Assembly: GCF_008693385.1 (NCBI RefSeq)
Contig: NZ_CP044065.1
Span: 744,001 to 808,000, forward strand
Direction: 5' to 3'
DNA from: Cupriavidus pauculus
Lineage (GTDB): Bacteria > Pseudomonadota > Gammaproteobacteria > Burkholderiales > Burkholderiaceae
Length of the DNA stretch: 64,000 nt
In this document: piece by piece, positions 53,458-62,399 of the stretch
How the letters are laid out: each line of letters starts with the position of its first letter
Position numbering within the stretch: position 1 is the first letter of the stretch
Position numbers and translations under genes: made by a program
Notes under the pieces: model-generated
What the model saw: the letters and a program-made list of their open reading frames with translations, nothing else
Databases searched by the model: none
What the model was told of the DNA's origin: nothing

Positions 53458-55239
53458 TCAGGGTTGTCGGGGCAGTCGGCGCGGACGCGTGGGCGCTACG
53501 ACGGGCGGGGCCTCGACGAGCCGGTACATGCGGAACCGTTCGTCGCGGTCGGCGGGGCGGCGACCTTCCCAGATCAGGCGCCATTCGAAGTGCGAGAGAT
53601 TGCTGGGCGCGCCGTAATCCACGGCATCGTGGCGCAGCAGGATGTCGCAGCCGTCGGCCGGGCCGCCGAAGCGGATATGGCCAAAGTATGCGAACGACGC
53701 CAGCTGCGCATTGCCCATGCGGATCGGCTGCACGCACTGGTACGTCGGCGGCAGCGCGAGGGCGGCGGCCTGCGCGACATCGCGATAGGTCTTGCCGTAG
53801 TTGATGGACGGCAGCCACAGCGTCATGGCGATGACCCACATCAGCGTGGTGCCGGCGGCCGAGATCACGACCGGGCGCCAGATCTGCTTGGGCGCGCGCG
53901 ACAGGCGCCAGCGCACGACGACCACCCAGCATGCGGTGACGACGAGCGCGCAGATCACGGCGCTGATCGTGAACGAATGCTGGAAGCCCGGTAACTGGCG
54001 GAATACGTTGTTGGCGATCTTCGGCGGCCAGCCTGTGGTCTTGGCGATCCACAGGAACCACACGGTCCCGCCGAAAATGGTGAACAGCAGCAGCGCGAAC
54101 CAGTCGATCGCGTTGATCGCACCGCGCGTGAGCGTGGGCAGCGCGAACGCGGCGAGCACGGCCATCGGCGGCAGCAGCAGGATGAACTGCACGTCGCCGG
54201 TCTGGCGCTGCGCGATCAGCAGCAGGAACAGCAACAGCAGCAGCGAGAGGGGCAGCGCGATATGGGCGGCCCGGCGCATGCCGCGCCAGGAGAACCATGC
54301 CCACGCGGCGATCGGCCACACCGGCCACGAAAACAGGAAGAAGTTGCGCGCGATAAAGCCGAGGCTTTGTCCCGACGGGCCGCCATAGTTGCGGCGGTCG
54401 TAGCGCGTCCATTCGCGGATGAACGACACGGCCTCGTCGCGATCGGCCGCGCCGAAATAGGTCGCGGCAAACCATGCGGCCACGATCGCGAGCGCGAGGG
54501 GCAGGCCGATCGTCAGCAGCTTGCGCAGCGGTACCGGCTGGCACACGGCCCCCCCGACCAGCGCGGCGACGAACAGCGCGATCGGCAGGATCGGGCCGCT
54601 GGACAGGCACAGCGCGCCCAGCGCGAAGCCCACCCAGAGGCTGCCCTGTATCGGCTTGTCCAGGCTGCGGACCATCCCATACAGCATCATCGCGATAAAG
54701 CTGACCTGGCCGACCTGCGGCGTGGTCTCGTGGCCGCGCATGGCCAGGCCCACGCAGGCCAGCAGGATCAGCAGCGCGCCATCGGCGAGCGCGCGGCCGT
54801 AGTCGCGCGCGTCGGGCTGGCCGCCGAACGCGTAGGCGAACGGCTGCACCTCGTCGCGGCGGCCCAGCAGATAGGTCGCGTACCAGACGAATGCGCAGGT
54901 CGCGAAATAGAACAGCAGTGTCGACAACCGCGACGCGTCGGGCGCGCCGAGCAGACCGCCGAACAGCTTGATCATGAGCCCGCCGACCCAGAATACGAGC
55001 GGGCCGTCCTCGCCGAACGGACGGCCGGCGATATTCGGCATCAGCCAGTCCTGCGTGCCGCCCGTGGCCATCTGCCACATCACGCCGAAGCCGGCGGCAT
55101 CCTCGTTCTTCCAGGGGTCACGGCCGAACAGGCCGACCAGGCCATAGACCACGCAGATCGCGAGCAGCAGCACGCGCGGCAGTGCGCCGGTGTTGGCGGC
55201 GGTCAGTTGGACGGGGGAGGAGGACTTCGCTGGAGGCAT
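53458..55239 (-). CDS. GT-C (ArnT/GT39-like) membrane glycosyltransferase
   Basis: The 593-residue membrane protein has about twelve hydrophobic helices and the layout of ArnT-like lipid-linked sugar transferases. The N-terminal periplasmic loop carries FGRDPWKNEDAAGFGVMWQM, whose acidic residues match the catalytic site of GT39-type enzymes, then GRPFGEDGPLVFWVGGL. A soluble C-terminal tail has ILLRHDAVDYG. ATG 55239 is preferred; a TTG at 55260 overlaps the rpmE2 terminator. It is followed directly by the MATE gene. Donor and acceptor are unknown. Confidence 0.82.
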   Translation of the reverse strand: MPPAKSSSPVQLTAANTGALPRVLLLAICVVYGLVGLFGRDPWKNEDAAGFGVMWQMATGGTQDWLMPNIAGRPFGEDGPLVFWVGGLMIKLFGGLLGAPDASRLSTLLFYFATCAFVWYATYLLGRRDEVQPFAYAFGGQPDARDYGRALADGALLILLACVGLAMRGHETTPQVGQVSFIAMMLYGMVRSLDKPIQGSLWVGFALGALCLSSGPILPIALFVAALVGGAVCQPVPLRKLLTIGLPLALAIVAAWFAATYFGAADRDEAVSFIREWTRYDRRNYGGPSGQSLGFIARNFFLFSWPVWPIAAWAWFSWRGMRRAAHIALPLSLLLLLFLLLIAQRQTGDVQFILLLPPMAVLAAFALPTLTRGAINAIDWFALLLFTIFGGTVWFLWIAKTTGWPPKIANNVFRQLPGFQHSFTISAVICALVVTACWVVVVRWRLSRAPKQIWRPVVISAAGTTLMWVIAMTLWLPSINYGKTYRDVAQAAALALPPTYQCVQPIRMGNAQLASFAYFGHIRFGGPADGCDILLRHDAVDYGAPSNLSHFEWRLIWEGRRPADRDERFRMYRLVEAPPVVAPTRPRRLPRQP

Positions 55240-55249
55240 CGACGGGGAG

Positions 55250-55282
55250 TACAAAAACAAAGAGGCAGCCGATGCTGCCTCT
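55250..55282 (-). terminator. terminator of rpmE2
   Basis: AGAGGCAGC and GCTGCCTCT pair around CGAT. On the reverse strand a T-rich tract follows. Confidence 0.85.
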
Positions 55283-55305
55283 CTGGAGCTTGCTGGTCGC
55301 AGCGA

Positions 55306-55566
55306 TTACTTCTTGACGCTGGCGAGCTTGCTGCCGAACTTCTGGCGGAACTTCTCCACGCGGCCGGCCGTGTCCATGATCTTCTGGGTGCCGGTGTAGA
55401 ACGGGTGCGATTCCGACGAGACTTCGATCTTCGCCAGCGGGTATTCCTTGCCTTCGTGCGTGATCGTTTCCTTGGTCTGGATCGTCGAGCGCGTCACGAA
55501 CTTGAAGTCGTTCGACACATCGTGGAACAGGACTTCGCGGTAATTGGGGTGAATGCCTTCTTTCAT
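55306..55566 (-). CDS. rpmE2: 50S ribosomal protein L31 type B
   Basis: The 86-residue protein starts [20 protein letters not shown] and contains [14 protein letters not shown] and [11 protein letters not shown], the L31 pattern. It lacks the CxxC zinc cysteines of the ordinary L31, so it is the zinc-independent type B form used under zinc shortage. AAGGAAA precedes the ATG. No Zur-type box is obvious by eye. Confidence 0.95.
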   Translation of the reverse strand: MKEGIHPNYREVLFHDVSNDFKFVTRSTIQTKETITHEGKEYPLAKIEVSSESHPFYTGTQKIMDTAGRVEKFRQKFGSKLASVKK

Positions 55567-55705
55567 GGTGTTTCCTTTCTGGTTGGGTAGCCAGTCCGCT
55601 GCGCGTTGGTGCCGGATGTTGGTGCGGGTAATGCGGGCGCGCGGACCACTTGCCGATAACGGGCAAACCGGGATTATGACAGAAAAACAAGACCTTGGGC
55701 AATGC

Positions 55706-56560
55706 TCATGGCATCGCCGCGCCGGGATCCTGCCGGTAGAACGTCGCCAGCGCCGCGTAGACTTTCGGCCAGTGCTGACGCAGGCCGTAGGGCTCCACGA
55801 AAAATGACTCCGACGCCACGGCAAAGAACTCGGAAGGGGCTTCCGCGCCATAGGGATCGATAACGCGCATGCGCGGCGGCAGGCGCTCGGGGTGGTCCCA
55901 CGACCGCTCCGGCACCGCATCGCAGGCATCGGCGAACGTGTCGTACTCGGCCAGGAAATCTTCCGCCCATTGCCCGGCGTCGACGTCCGGATGCAGCACG
56001 CGCGAGAACGGCGGCACGCCGTCGGCCTCGCCATCGAGCATGTCCAGCTTGTGGGCGAACTCGTGGATCACCACGTTGTAGGTGTCCGGCGGCGAGCCGT
56101 CCCCGGCCAGCCCCGCGCCGGGCGTGCTGACATCGGGCCACGACAGGATGACCGGGCCATGCTCCCACGCTTCGCCGCTGGCTTCTTCCTCGACGCCGTG
56201 CACGAGGCCGTATTCGTCCTCGACGGTCTTGCGGATCAGAAATTCGCCCGGGTAGAGCACGATGCCGTGCCAGCCGCGGTACCACGCCATACCGAGCCGC
56301 AGGACCGGCACACAGGCCTGCACGGCGACGCTGACCACCATCTCGTCGGTCAGCGGCAGGTCGTGCGCGGTGGAGTATTCCTTGTCCGCGATAAACAGCG
56401 TGGCCAGCTCGCGCAGGGCGGCGCGATCCGCGTCGCCATAGCGCGCGACGAAGGGCAGGGCCGCGATCGTGCTGGCCCAGAGGTCATCGGGGATTGCGTA
56501 TTGCTCGAGCTTGCGCGCGCGGGAACGGCTGCGCAGGAATTGCGAGAGCTTGCCGAACAT
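55706..56560 (-). CDS. mtfA: MtfA-family zinc peptidase
   Basis: The 284-residue protein belongs to the M90 peptidases; E. coli MtfA is a zinc aminopeptidase that binds the Mlc repressor and affects glucose PTS genes. The zinc site is HEFAHKLD near residue 166, and DTFADACD and [14 protein letters not shown] follow with the third ligand glutamate. [10 protein letters not shown] and ILSWPDV are family-typical. It lies downstream of rho, after a terminator. Confidence 0.9.
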   Translation of the reverse strand: MFGKLSQFLRSRSRARKLEQYAIPDDLWASTIAALPFVARYGDADRAALRELATLFIADKEYSTAHDLPLTDEMVVSVAVQACVPVLRLGMAWYRGWHGIVLYPGEFLIRKTVEDEYGLVHGVEEEASGEAWEHGPVILSWPDVSTPGAGLAGDGSPPDTYNVVIHEFAHKLDMLDGEADGVPPFSRVLHPDVDAGQWAEDFLAEYDTFADACDAVPERSWDHPERLPPRMRVIDPYGAEAPSEFFAVASESFFVEPYGLRQHWPKVYAALATFYRQDPGAAMP

Positions 56561-56601
56561 GGCCTCGTTTCATGGCAGAAATTGGCAACAAAAACGCGGC
56601 G

Positions 56602-56625
56602 ACAAAAAACGCCCCGAAGGGCGTT
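56602..56625 (-). terminator. terminator of rho
   Basis: AACGCCC and GGGCGTT pair around CGAA; the reverse strand continues with TTTTTTG. Confidence 0.88.
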
Positions 56626-56634
56626 CCGTCATGA

Positions 56635-57897
56635 TCAGCCGCCGCGGCGCATCATGTCGAAGAACTCGGCGTTGTTCTTCGTCGGCTTCATCTTGTCGAG
56701 GATGAACTCCATGGCCTGCACTTCGTCCATGTCCGAGATGAACTTGCGCAGGATCCAGATCTTCTGGAGGATTTCCGGCTTGATCAGCAGTTCTTCGCGG
56801 CGCGTGCCCGACTTGTTCAGGTTGATCGCGGGGTAGACGCGCTTCTCGGCCAGGCGGCGCTCGAGGTGCACTTCCATATTGCCCGTGCCCTTGAACTCTT
56901 CGTAGATCACGTCGTCCATGCGGCTGCCGGTTTCGATCAGCGCGGTGGCGATGATGGTCAGCGAACCGCCTTCCTCGAGGTTACGCGCGGCGCCGAAGAA
57001 ACGCTTCGGGCGTTGCAGCGCGTTGGCGTCCACACCACCGGTCAGCACCTTGCCCGAGGCCGGCACCACCGTGTTGTAGGCGCGGGCGAGACGCGTGATC
57101 GAGTCCAGCAGGATCACCACATCGCGCTTCAGTTCGACCAGGCGCTTGGCCTTCTCGATGACCATTTCGGCCACCTGCACGTGGCGGATCGCGGGTTCGT
57201 CGAACGTCGACGCCACCACTTCGCCGCGCACGGAGCGCATCATTTCGGTCACTTCTTCCGGGCGTTCGTCGATCAGCAGCACGAACAGATCCGCTTCCGG
57301 ATGGTTGTTCGCGATCGCATGCGCGATGTGCTGCAGCATCACGGTCTTGCCGGACTTCGGCGAGGCCACCAGCAGTGCGCGCTGGCCGCGGCCGATCGGG
57401 GCGATCATGTCCACGATACGGCCGGTGATGTTTTCTTCGGCGCGGATATCGCGTTCGAGCTGGAGCGGCCGGTTCGGATGCAGCGGCGTCAGGTTCTCGA
57501 ACATGATGCGGTTCTTCACCGCTTCGGGCGGCTGCCCGTTGACCTTGTCAACCTTGACGAGCGCGAAGTAGCGCTCGCCGTCCTTCGGCGTACGGACCTC
57601 GCCCTCGATCGAATCGCCGGTATGGAGATTGAACCGGCGGATCTGCGAGGGACTGATATAGATGTCGTCAGTGCTGGCGAGGTAGGAAGTCTCCGGCGAG
57701 CGCAGGAAACCGAAGCCATCGGGCAGAACTTCCAGGGTGCCGTCGCCGTAGATGGTTTCGCCCATCTTGGCGCGCTTCTTCAGGATCGCAAACATCAGTT
57801 CCTGTTTGCGCATCCGCTGTGCGTTGTCGATCTCGAGCGTTGCCGCCATTTCGAGAAGCGCAGACACGTGAAGCGATTTGAGTTCTGTCAGGTGCAT
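56635..57897 (-). CDS. rho: transcription termination factor Rho
   Basis: The 420-residue protein is Rho, the hexameric RNA helicase that ends untranslated transcripts. It starts [19 protein letters not shown], has the cold-shock-like RNA site GFGFLRS (near 61-67), Walker A ASPKSGKT and the Q/R-loop regions [22 protein letters not shown]. The ATG at 57897 is the family start. It follows trxA in the same direction, a common betaproteobacterial and gammaproteobacterial order. Confidence 0.97.
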   Translation of the reverse strand: MHLTELKSLHVSALLEMAATLEIDNAQRMRKQELMFAILKKRAKMGETIYGDGTLEVLPDGFGFLRSPETSYLASTDDIYISPSQIRRFNLHTGDSIEGEVRTPKDGERYFALVKVDKVNGQPPEAVKNRIMFENLTPLHPNRPLQLERDIRAEENITGRIVDMIAPIGRGQRALLVASPKSGKTVMLQHIAHAIANNHPEADLFVLLIDERPEEVTEMMRSVRGEVVASTFDEPAIRHVQVAEMVIEKAKRLVELKRDVVILLDSITRLARAYNTVVPASGKVLTGGVDANALQRPKRFFGAARNLEEGGSLTIIATALIETGSRMDDVIYEEFKGTGNMEVHLERRLAEKRVYPAINLNKSGTRREELLIKPEILQKIWILRKFISDMDEVQAMEFILDKMKPTKNNAEFFDMMRRGG

Positions 57898-58103
57898 AGA
57901 CGAGGGGTACAGAAGGGAGTAGGGGAAGCCACTTGGGTGCCCGTTGGTGTGCACCGATCGGGGGTGCCCGGAAAGGACAGCGGGACGAAACCTAAGCGGA
58001 AAGGGGGGAAATATGAGCGAACGCTCGGGGAAATTGTTGGAGGCATCTTAGCACAATCCAGCCGGCGCGCCAGAGTTGGCGCACGCACGCGGGATCATGC
58101 TTT

Positions 58104-58135
58104 GGGATGATGCCCCCCGCATGGAGGGGCATCCC
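58104..58135 (-). other. hairpin between trxA and rho
   Basis: GGGAT plus GCCCC pair with GGGGC plus ATCCC, with a three-base bulge. No T-run follows on the reverse strand, so it may only protect the trxA 3' end or be part of the rho leader. Confidence 0.4.
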
Positions 58136-58159
58136 ACGGCCGAACGACCGGAAAACCGA

Positions 58160-58486
58160 TTACAGGTTACCGTCGAGGAATGCCGTCAGCTGCGACTTCG
58201 ACAGCGCGCCGACCTTCTGGGCGGCAACCGAACCGTTCTTGAACAGGATCAGGGTCGGAATACCGCGAATGCCGAACTTGGCGGGCACTTGCTGGTTTTC
58301 GTCCACGTTGATCTTGGCGATCTGCACCTTGTCGCCGTAGTCGCGCGCGACTTCGTCGAGGATCGGGGCGATCATCTTGCACGGACCGCACCATTCGGCC
58401 CAGAAGTCGAGCAGCACGGGCTTGTCGGACTTGAGAACGTCGGCATCGAACGACGCGTCGCTTACATACTTGATTTGTTCGCTCAT
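58160..58486 (-). CDS. trxA: thioredoxin 1
   Basis: The 108-residue protein is thioredoxin, the general cytoplasmic disulphide reductant. The active site is [14 protein letters not shown] (cysteines near 33 and 36) and the cis-proline is in [12 protein letters not shown]. Length and start match the family. It precedes rho. Confidence 0.97.
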   Translation of the reverse strand: MSEQIKYVSDASFDADVLKSDKPVLLDFWAEWCGPCKMIAPILDEVARDYGDKVQIAKINVDENQQVPAKFGIRGIPTLILFKNGSVAAQKVGALSKSQLTAFLDGNL

Positions 58487-58881
58487 GGCGGAAAACCTCA
58501 GGTTTCGCTCAAATTACGTTGAAGGGCGATTGTTGAAGGCGGGGGATCTGGCGATTTGGCCTGCTCGATACCATACACGAGATTCCGCGGGCTCGCCGGA
58601 CGGCACAAAGCCACCAGAAGCCTTGCTCGAAACCGATATGTTACCAGCTTGTCAAATTTCAAGACCCCCGCCTGAACCCGCACCGGGTAAGGCACTCACG
58701 GTTCAGATTGTGCCAAGATTCGACGCCGGCCGTGAAACATTGTTTTAATCGGATCGAGAGTTTTGGCCAATCGCCATGCGCATTCCAGGCGCGTTGCCTG
58801 CCGCAGGGATTTCCCTGAATATGGGGCGGCTTGCATGCTCTAGAATGCACTTATAGTGTTCACTTACCGAGGCTAGCCGAC
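58487..58881. other. intergenic region between trxA and the small hypothetical gene
   Basis: About 395 bases hold the trxA promoter side and, on the right, a forward promoter candidate TTGCAT (58831-58836), 15 bases, TATAGT (58852-58857). No supported gene or repeat is seen. Confidence 0.5.
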
Positions 58882-59154
58882 ATGACTCCCGACTCCCCCG
58901 AATCCCGCGAGCGAGCAGTGGAAGACAGGCCCGACGCCGCGCACCTTGGCGATGCGCTGGCGCATCTGAATACTGCCGTCGAATCCAACAGCATCGCCAC
59001 GGGCGCTGCCCGAGGCCTGGTCTACAGCGTGATGGAAACGCTCGGCACGCTGATCGGCGACCCGGATCTGCCCGAGCATGCGCGCTCGGGCTACGAAGGC
59101 CTGCTGGAAACGGCGCGCGAGATCCGCGCGCGGCTCGAAGGCACGGATCGTTGA
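58882..59154 (+). CDS. small hypothetical protein
   Basis: The 90-residue protein has no signal peptide and is acidic. It starts MTPDSPESRERAVEDRPDA and is helical in the remainder (LGDALAHLNTAVESNSIATGA, GYEGLLETAREIRARLEG). I recognise no family. ATG 58882 follows CCGAGG and a promoter candidate 25 bases upstream. Consistent codon use and the absence of an overlapping better frame support it as a gene. Confidence 0.6.
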   Translation: MTPDSPESRERAVEDRPDAAHLGDALAHLNTAVESNSIATGAARGLVYSVMETLGTLIGDPDLPEHARSGYEGLLETAREIRARLEGTDR

Positions 59155-59334
59155 GCGTTGCGCAAGCCGGGCCGACGGCCCGGTGCGCCCCCGCCTGCCC
59201 GCAACCCTGCCCGCCGCCTTACCTCCCCCACTTGCCTCTCGTTTGCCCCTTACGTGCCGCTTACGTGCCCCTTGCCCGCGCCGACACCCGGCCCCATCAT
59301 CCACTGCTGTAAACTTTTGCGCCCGACGCCAACC

Positions 59335-59376
59335 GGCCCGCTGTCCCGCACGACGCATCGCGCGGGACAGCGGGCC
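59335..59376 (+). other. 15-bp perfect inverted repeat just upstream of addB
   Basis: GGCCCGCTGTCCCGC and GCGGGACAGCGGGCC enclose a 12-base loop and end 11 bases before the addB ATG. No T-run or ribosome site follows. Confidence 0.75.
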
Positions 59377-59387
59377 TGCTGTTTGAC

Positions 59388-62300
59388 ATGACCCGGCTTC
59401 TGTTTCCTCCCGGCCCCGCCTTCCTCGAGCAGGCCGCCGTCTCCGCCTGGCACTTCCTCGACCACTGCGGCCCGCTCGCGGCGGCGGCGCATGTGGTCGT
59501 GCCCACGGCCGCGCAGATTCCCGGAGTGCGGGCCGCGCTCGACGCCGCCGCGCGCGCGGGCGGCGCGCCGCGGCTGCTGCCGCGCGTGGTGACGCTCGGC
59601 CACTGGCTGCAGGACCTGCCGCCCGATCTCGAGACCGAGCCGCTGCCCGTGCGCAGCCATGCGGCGCGGCTGCTGTCGGTGCAGCAGGCGATTCGCTCGC
59701 AGGAATGGCTGCGGGCCTCGTTCGGGGCACAGACCGAGGCGGCCGCGTGGGGACTCGCGCAGACGCTGCTGTCGATCAGCGACGAGCTCAGCGCGCGGTG
59801 GCTCGAGGATGCGGCCGTGCGGGACGACGACGAGATTCCCGGTGACGATCGGGCCGAGCTGCTGCAGGGGGCGCTGGAGCGCACCTATGCGCATCTGTCG
59901 ACGCGCTTTCTCGGGCAGGAGGCCCAGATCGTGCTGGCGTTCTGGCAGCAGTTGTCGGGGCCCGACGATCCGTTGCCCGCGCGGCGGCGGGCGTTGCAGC
60001 GGCTGGCGGCGACGATCGACGGGCCGGTGATCTGGATCGCGCCGACACCGCCGGTGCCCGTCGAGGCCGTGTTTCTGGCCCGTGCGGCCGAGCAGGTGCC
60101 GACGCTGGAGATTGGCTACGACTGGTCGGGCGGGGCGGACGATGCCGTGCCCGATTGGTATGGCACGCTGCTCGCGCTATGGCCCGAGGCGCGTCGCGCG
60201 CCGGACGTGGAGGAAGGCGAGGAGGATGGCTACGCCGATGCCGGTCCCGACTTCCGCGATGGCGACGAACGCGGCCCCGTCACGGGCATGGACATGGGCA
60301 CGGGCACCCGCGCGGCCGCACGCCACGCGACGCTGCCCGACATCCTGCCGGCGCAGCGTCCGTCGGTACGCGTGATCGGCAGCGCGCGCTTCGAGGACGA
60401 GGCGATTGCCGCGGCCGACCAGCTCGTCGCATGGCTCAACGAAGGCCGCCGGCACGTCGCGCTGGTCGCGCACGACCGGATCGTCGCGCGGCGCGTGCGC
60501 GCGCTGCTCGCGCGGGCCGGCGCGCCCGTGCGCGACGAGACCGGTTGGAAGCTGTCGACCACGCGCGCGGCGGCAGCCCTGATGCGATGGTTCGACGTGC
60601 TCGCGCGCGATGGCGACACCGGCGCGTTGCTGGACCTGCTCAAGAGCCCATTCTGTTTGCCCGACGCCCCGCATCGCGGCGCGGCGATCGCGCTGATCGA
60701 ACGACAGATCCGCCGCGAGACGATCACGGGCGGATGGCAGCGGCTGCGGCACCTGCTGCCTGCGCGAGAGGACGAACGCGAGGCGGCCGGCGACGGCGCT
60801 TCCGCTGCCGATGCTGACGCCGCCGATGCCGACGCCGCGCGGGCCGAGCGCGAGGCGCGGGCCGCGGCGCGGGCGATCATTGCGCAGCTGGCCGACGAAG
60901 CCGCCCAATGGCCGCGCGGCCATGCGCAGCAGCCGCTGTCGGTCTGGCTCGCGCGCCTCGACGCCATGCTCGACGCGCTCGCGATGCGCGAAGCGCTCGC
61001 CGCCGACGATGCCGGCCGGCAGATGCTCGACGCCCTCGCGCGTCTCGCCGAGTTGCCCGGCGACGAAACCGGCGCGCATGCCACGCTCGCCCAGCACGAG
61101 TTCCGCGCGATGCTGTCGGCCATCCTCGAATCGGTCGCCTACAAGGAACCCTCCGAACCCAGCACGTCGCGCATCACGATCCTGCCGCTCAACGGCGCCC
61201 GCATGCGACGCTTCGACGGCGTGGTCGTCGTCGGCTGCGACGACGCGCAGTTGCCGTCGAGCGCGGCCGAGCTCATGTTCTTCTCCAACCAGATGCGCCG
61301 CGAACTCGACCTCGAGGACCGCGAGGCGCGCTTCGCGCAGCAGGCGCGAGACCTGGCCGAAGTGCTGCTCAACAACGACGACGTCGTGCTGACATGGCAG
61401 AAGGTCGGCGCCCGCGGCGAACCGCATCACGTGTCCGGCTGGATCGAGCGCTTGTCGGCATGCTGCCGCCGCGCCGGCGCCCCCATCGAGGCAAGCGCCG
61501 CCCCGCGCGCGTTCGAAGCCGAAGCGCGCCCCGCGCGCATGCCCGCGCCATCGGCCCCGGAACGCGTGCCCGCGCGCTGGAGCGCGGCGGCCTACAACAT
61601 GCTGCGACGCTGCCCCTATCAGTTCTTCGCGGGCCGCATGCTCGGTCTTGCGGGGCTCGAGGACATGAGCGACGACCTCGAGAAGCGCGATATCGGCACG
61701 CTGCTGCACCGCGTCCTCCATCGCTACCACCAGGAAATGCGCGATCGCGACGAACGCGACAACGAACGCCGCCTGGCACGGCTGCGCGAGATCTCGGAGC
61801 ACGAGTTCGGCGCGCTGATCCGTGACGACGGCAACGCGCTCGGCTACTACTGGCGCTGGCGCGAGGTCCTGCCGTCGTACGTGCAGTGGCAGGCCGCGAG
61901 AGAAGCCGAAGGCTGGCACTGGCAGGGCGGCGAAATCGACGTCAGCGTCGATATCGCGATGGAGGACGGCGTGCCGCTGCGGCTCACGGGCCGTATCGAC
62001 CGCATCGACGCGGGCGCCGACGGCAGCCGCGCGGTGCTCGACTACAAGACGCAGAGCGCGTTGCGCCTGCGCAAGAAGGCCGGCGATGTCGAGGAGGATT
62101 GCCAGCTGCCGTTCTATGGCCTGCTGCGCGCCGATGCGCACGCGGGCAGCTGGGTGGCGCTCGAGGGCGTGAAGGAAGGCGGCAGGGAGCCCGCGGGGCA
62201 GCAGCGCGAAGTCGATCTGCCGGACTTCGACGCCGCGGTGGATCATCTCGCGCGGCAGCTGCGGCAGGACGTCATCCGCCTGCGCCGCGGCGCGAAGCTC

Positions 62301-62399
62301 GCCGCGTTCGGCGACGCCTCGGCCTGTACCTATTGCGAAGCGCGCGGCCTGTGCCGGAAGGGCTTCTGGGAATCCACCGCGCTGCCAGATCTGACATGA
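59388..62399 (+). CDS. addB: AddB-type PD-(D/E)XK nuclease subunit
   Basis: The 1003-residue protein is the AddB partner of an AddAB helicase-nuclease, which processes double-strand DNA ends for recombination. The N-terminal helicase-like half is inactive-looking (HVVVPTAAQIPGVRAAL). Motif remnants include VGCDDAQLPSS. The C-terminal PD-(D/E)XK nuclease shows GRIDRIDAG near 868 and VLDYKTQ near 884. The four Fe-S cysteines are C742 (RRCPYQF), C980, C983 and C989 (CTYCEARGLC). It overlaps addA by ATGA. A long hairpin precedes its start. Confidence 0.88.
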   Translation: MTRLLFPPGPAFLEQAAVSAWHFLDHCGPLAAAAHVVVPTAAQIPGVRAALDAAARAGGAPRLLPRVVTLGHWLQDLPPDLETEPLPVRSHAARLLSVQQAIRSQEWLRASFGAQTEAAAWGLAQTLLSISDELSARWLEDAAVRDDDEIPGDDRAELLQGALERTYAHLSTRFLGQEAQIVLAFWQQLSGPDDPLPARRRALQRLAATIDGPVIWIAPTPPVPVEAVFLARAAEQVPTLEIGYDWSGGADDAVPDWYGTLLALWPEARRAPDVEEGEEDGYADAGPDFRDGDERGPVTGMDMGTGTRAAARHATLPDILPAQRPSVRVIGSARFEDEAIAAADQLVAWLNEGRRHVALVAHDRIVARRVRALLARAGAPVRDETGWKLSTTRAAAALMRWFDVLARDGDTGALLDLLKSPFCLPDAPHRGAAIALIERQIRRETITGGWQRLRHLLPAREDEREAAGDGASAADADAADADAARAEREARAAARAIIAQLADEAAQWPRGHAQQPLSVWLARLDAMLDALAMREALAADDAGRQMLDALARLAELPGDETGAHATLAQHEFRAMLSAILESVAYKEPSEPSTSRITILPLNGARMRRFDGVVVVGCDDAQLPSSAAELMFFSNQMRRELDLEDREARFAQQARDLAEVLLNNDDVVLTWQKVGARGEPHHVSGWIERLSACCRRAGAPIEASAAPRAFEAEARPARMPAPSAPERVPARWSAAAYNMLRRCPYQFFAGRMLGLAGLEDMSDDLEKRDIGTLLHRVLHRYHQEMRDRDERDNERRLARLREISEHEFGALIRDDGNALGYYWRWREVLPSYVQWQAAREAEGWHWQGGEIDVSVDIAMEDGVPLRLTGRIDRIDAGADGSRAVLDYKTQSALRLRKKAGDVEEDCQLPFYGLLRADAHAGSWVALEGVKEGGREPAGQQREVDLPDFDAAVDHLARQLRQDVIRLRRGAKLAAFGDASACTYCEARGLCRKGFWESTALPDLT

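Noticed and set aside
59249..59269. Tandem CTTACGTGCC repeat (two copies, 11-bp period)
   Set aside because: Only two copies in a low-complexity pyrimidine-rich gap; no array or partner element supports a function.
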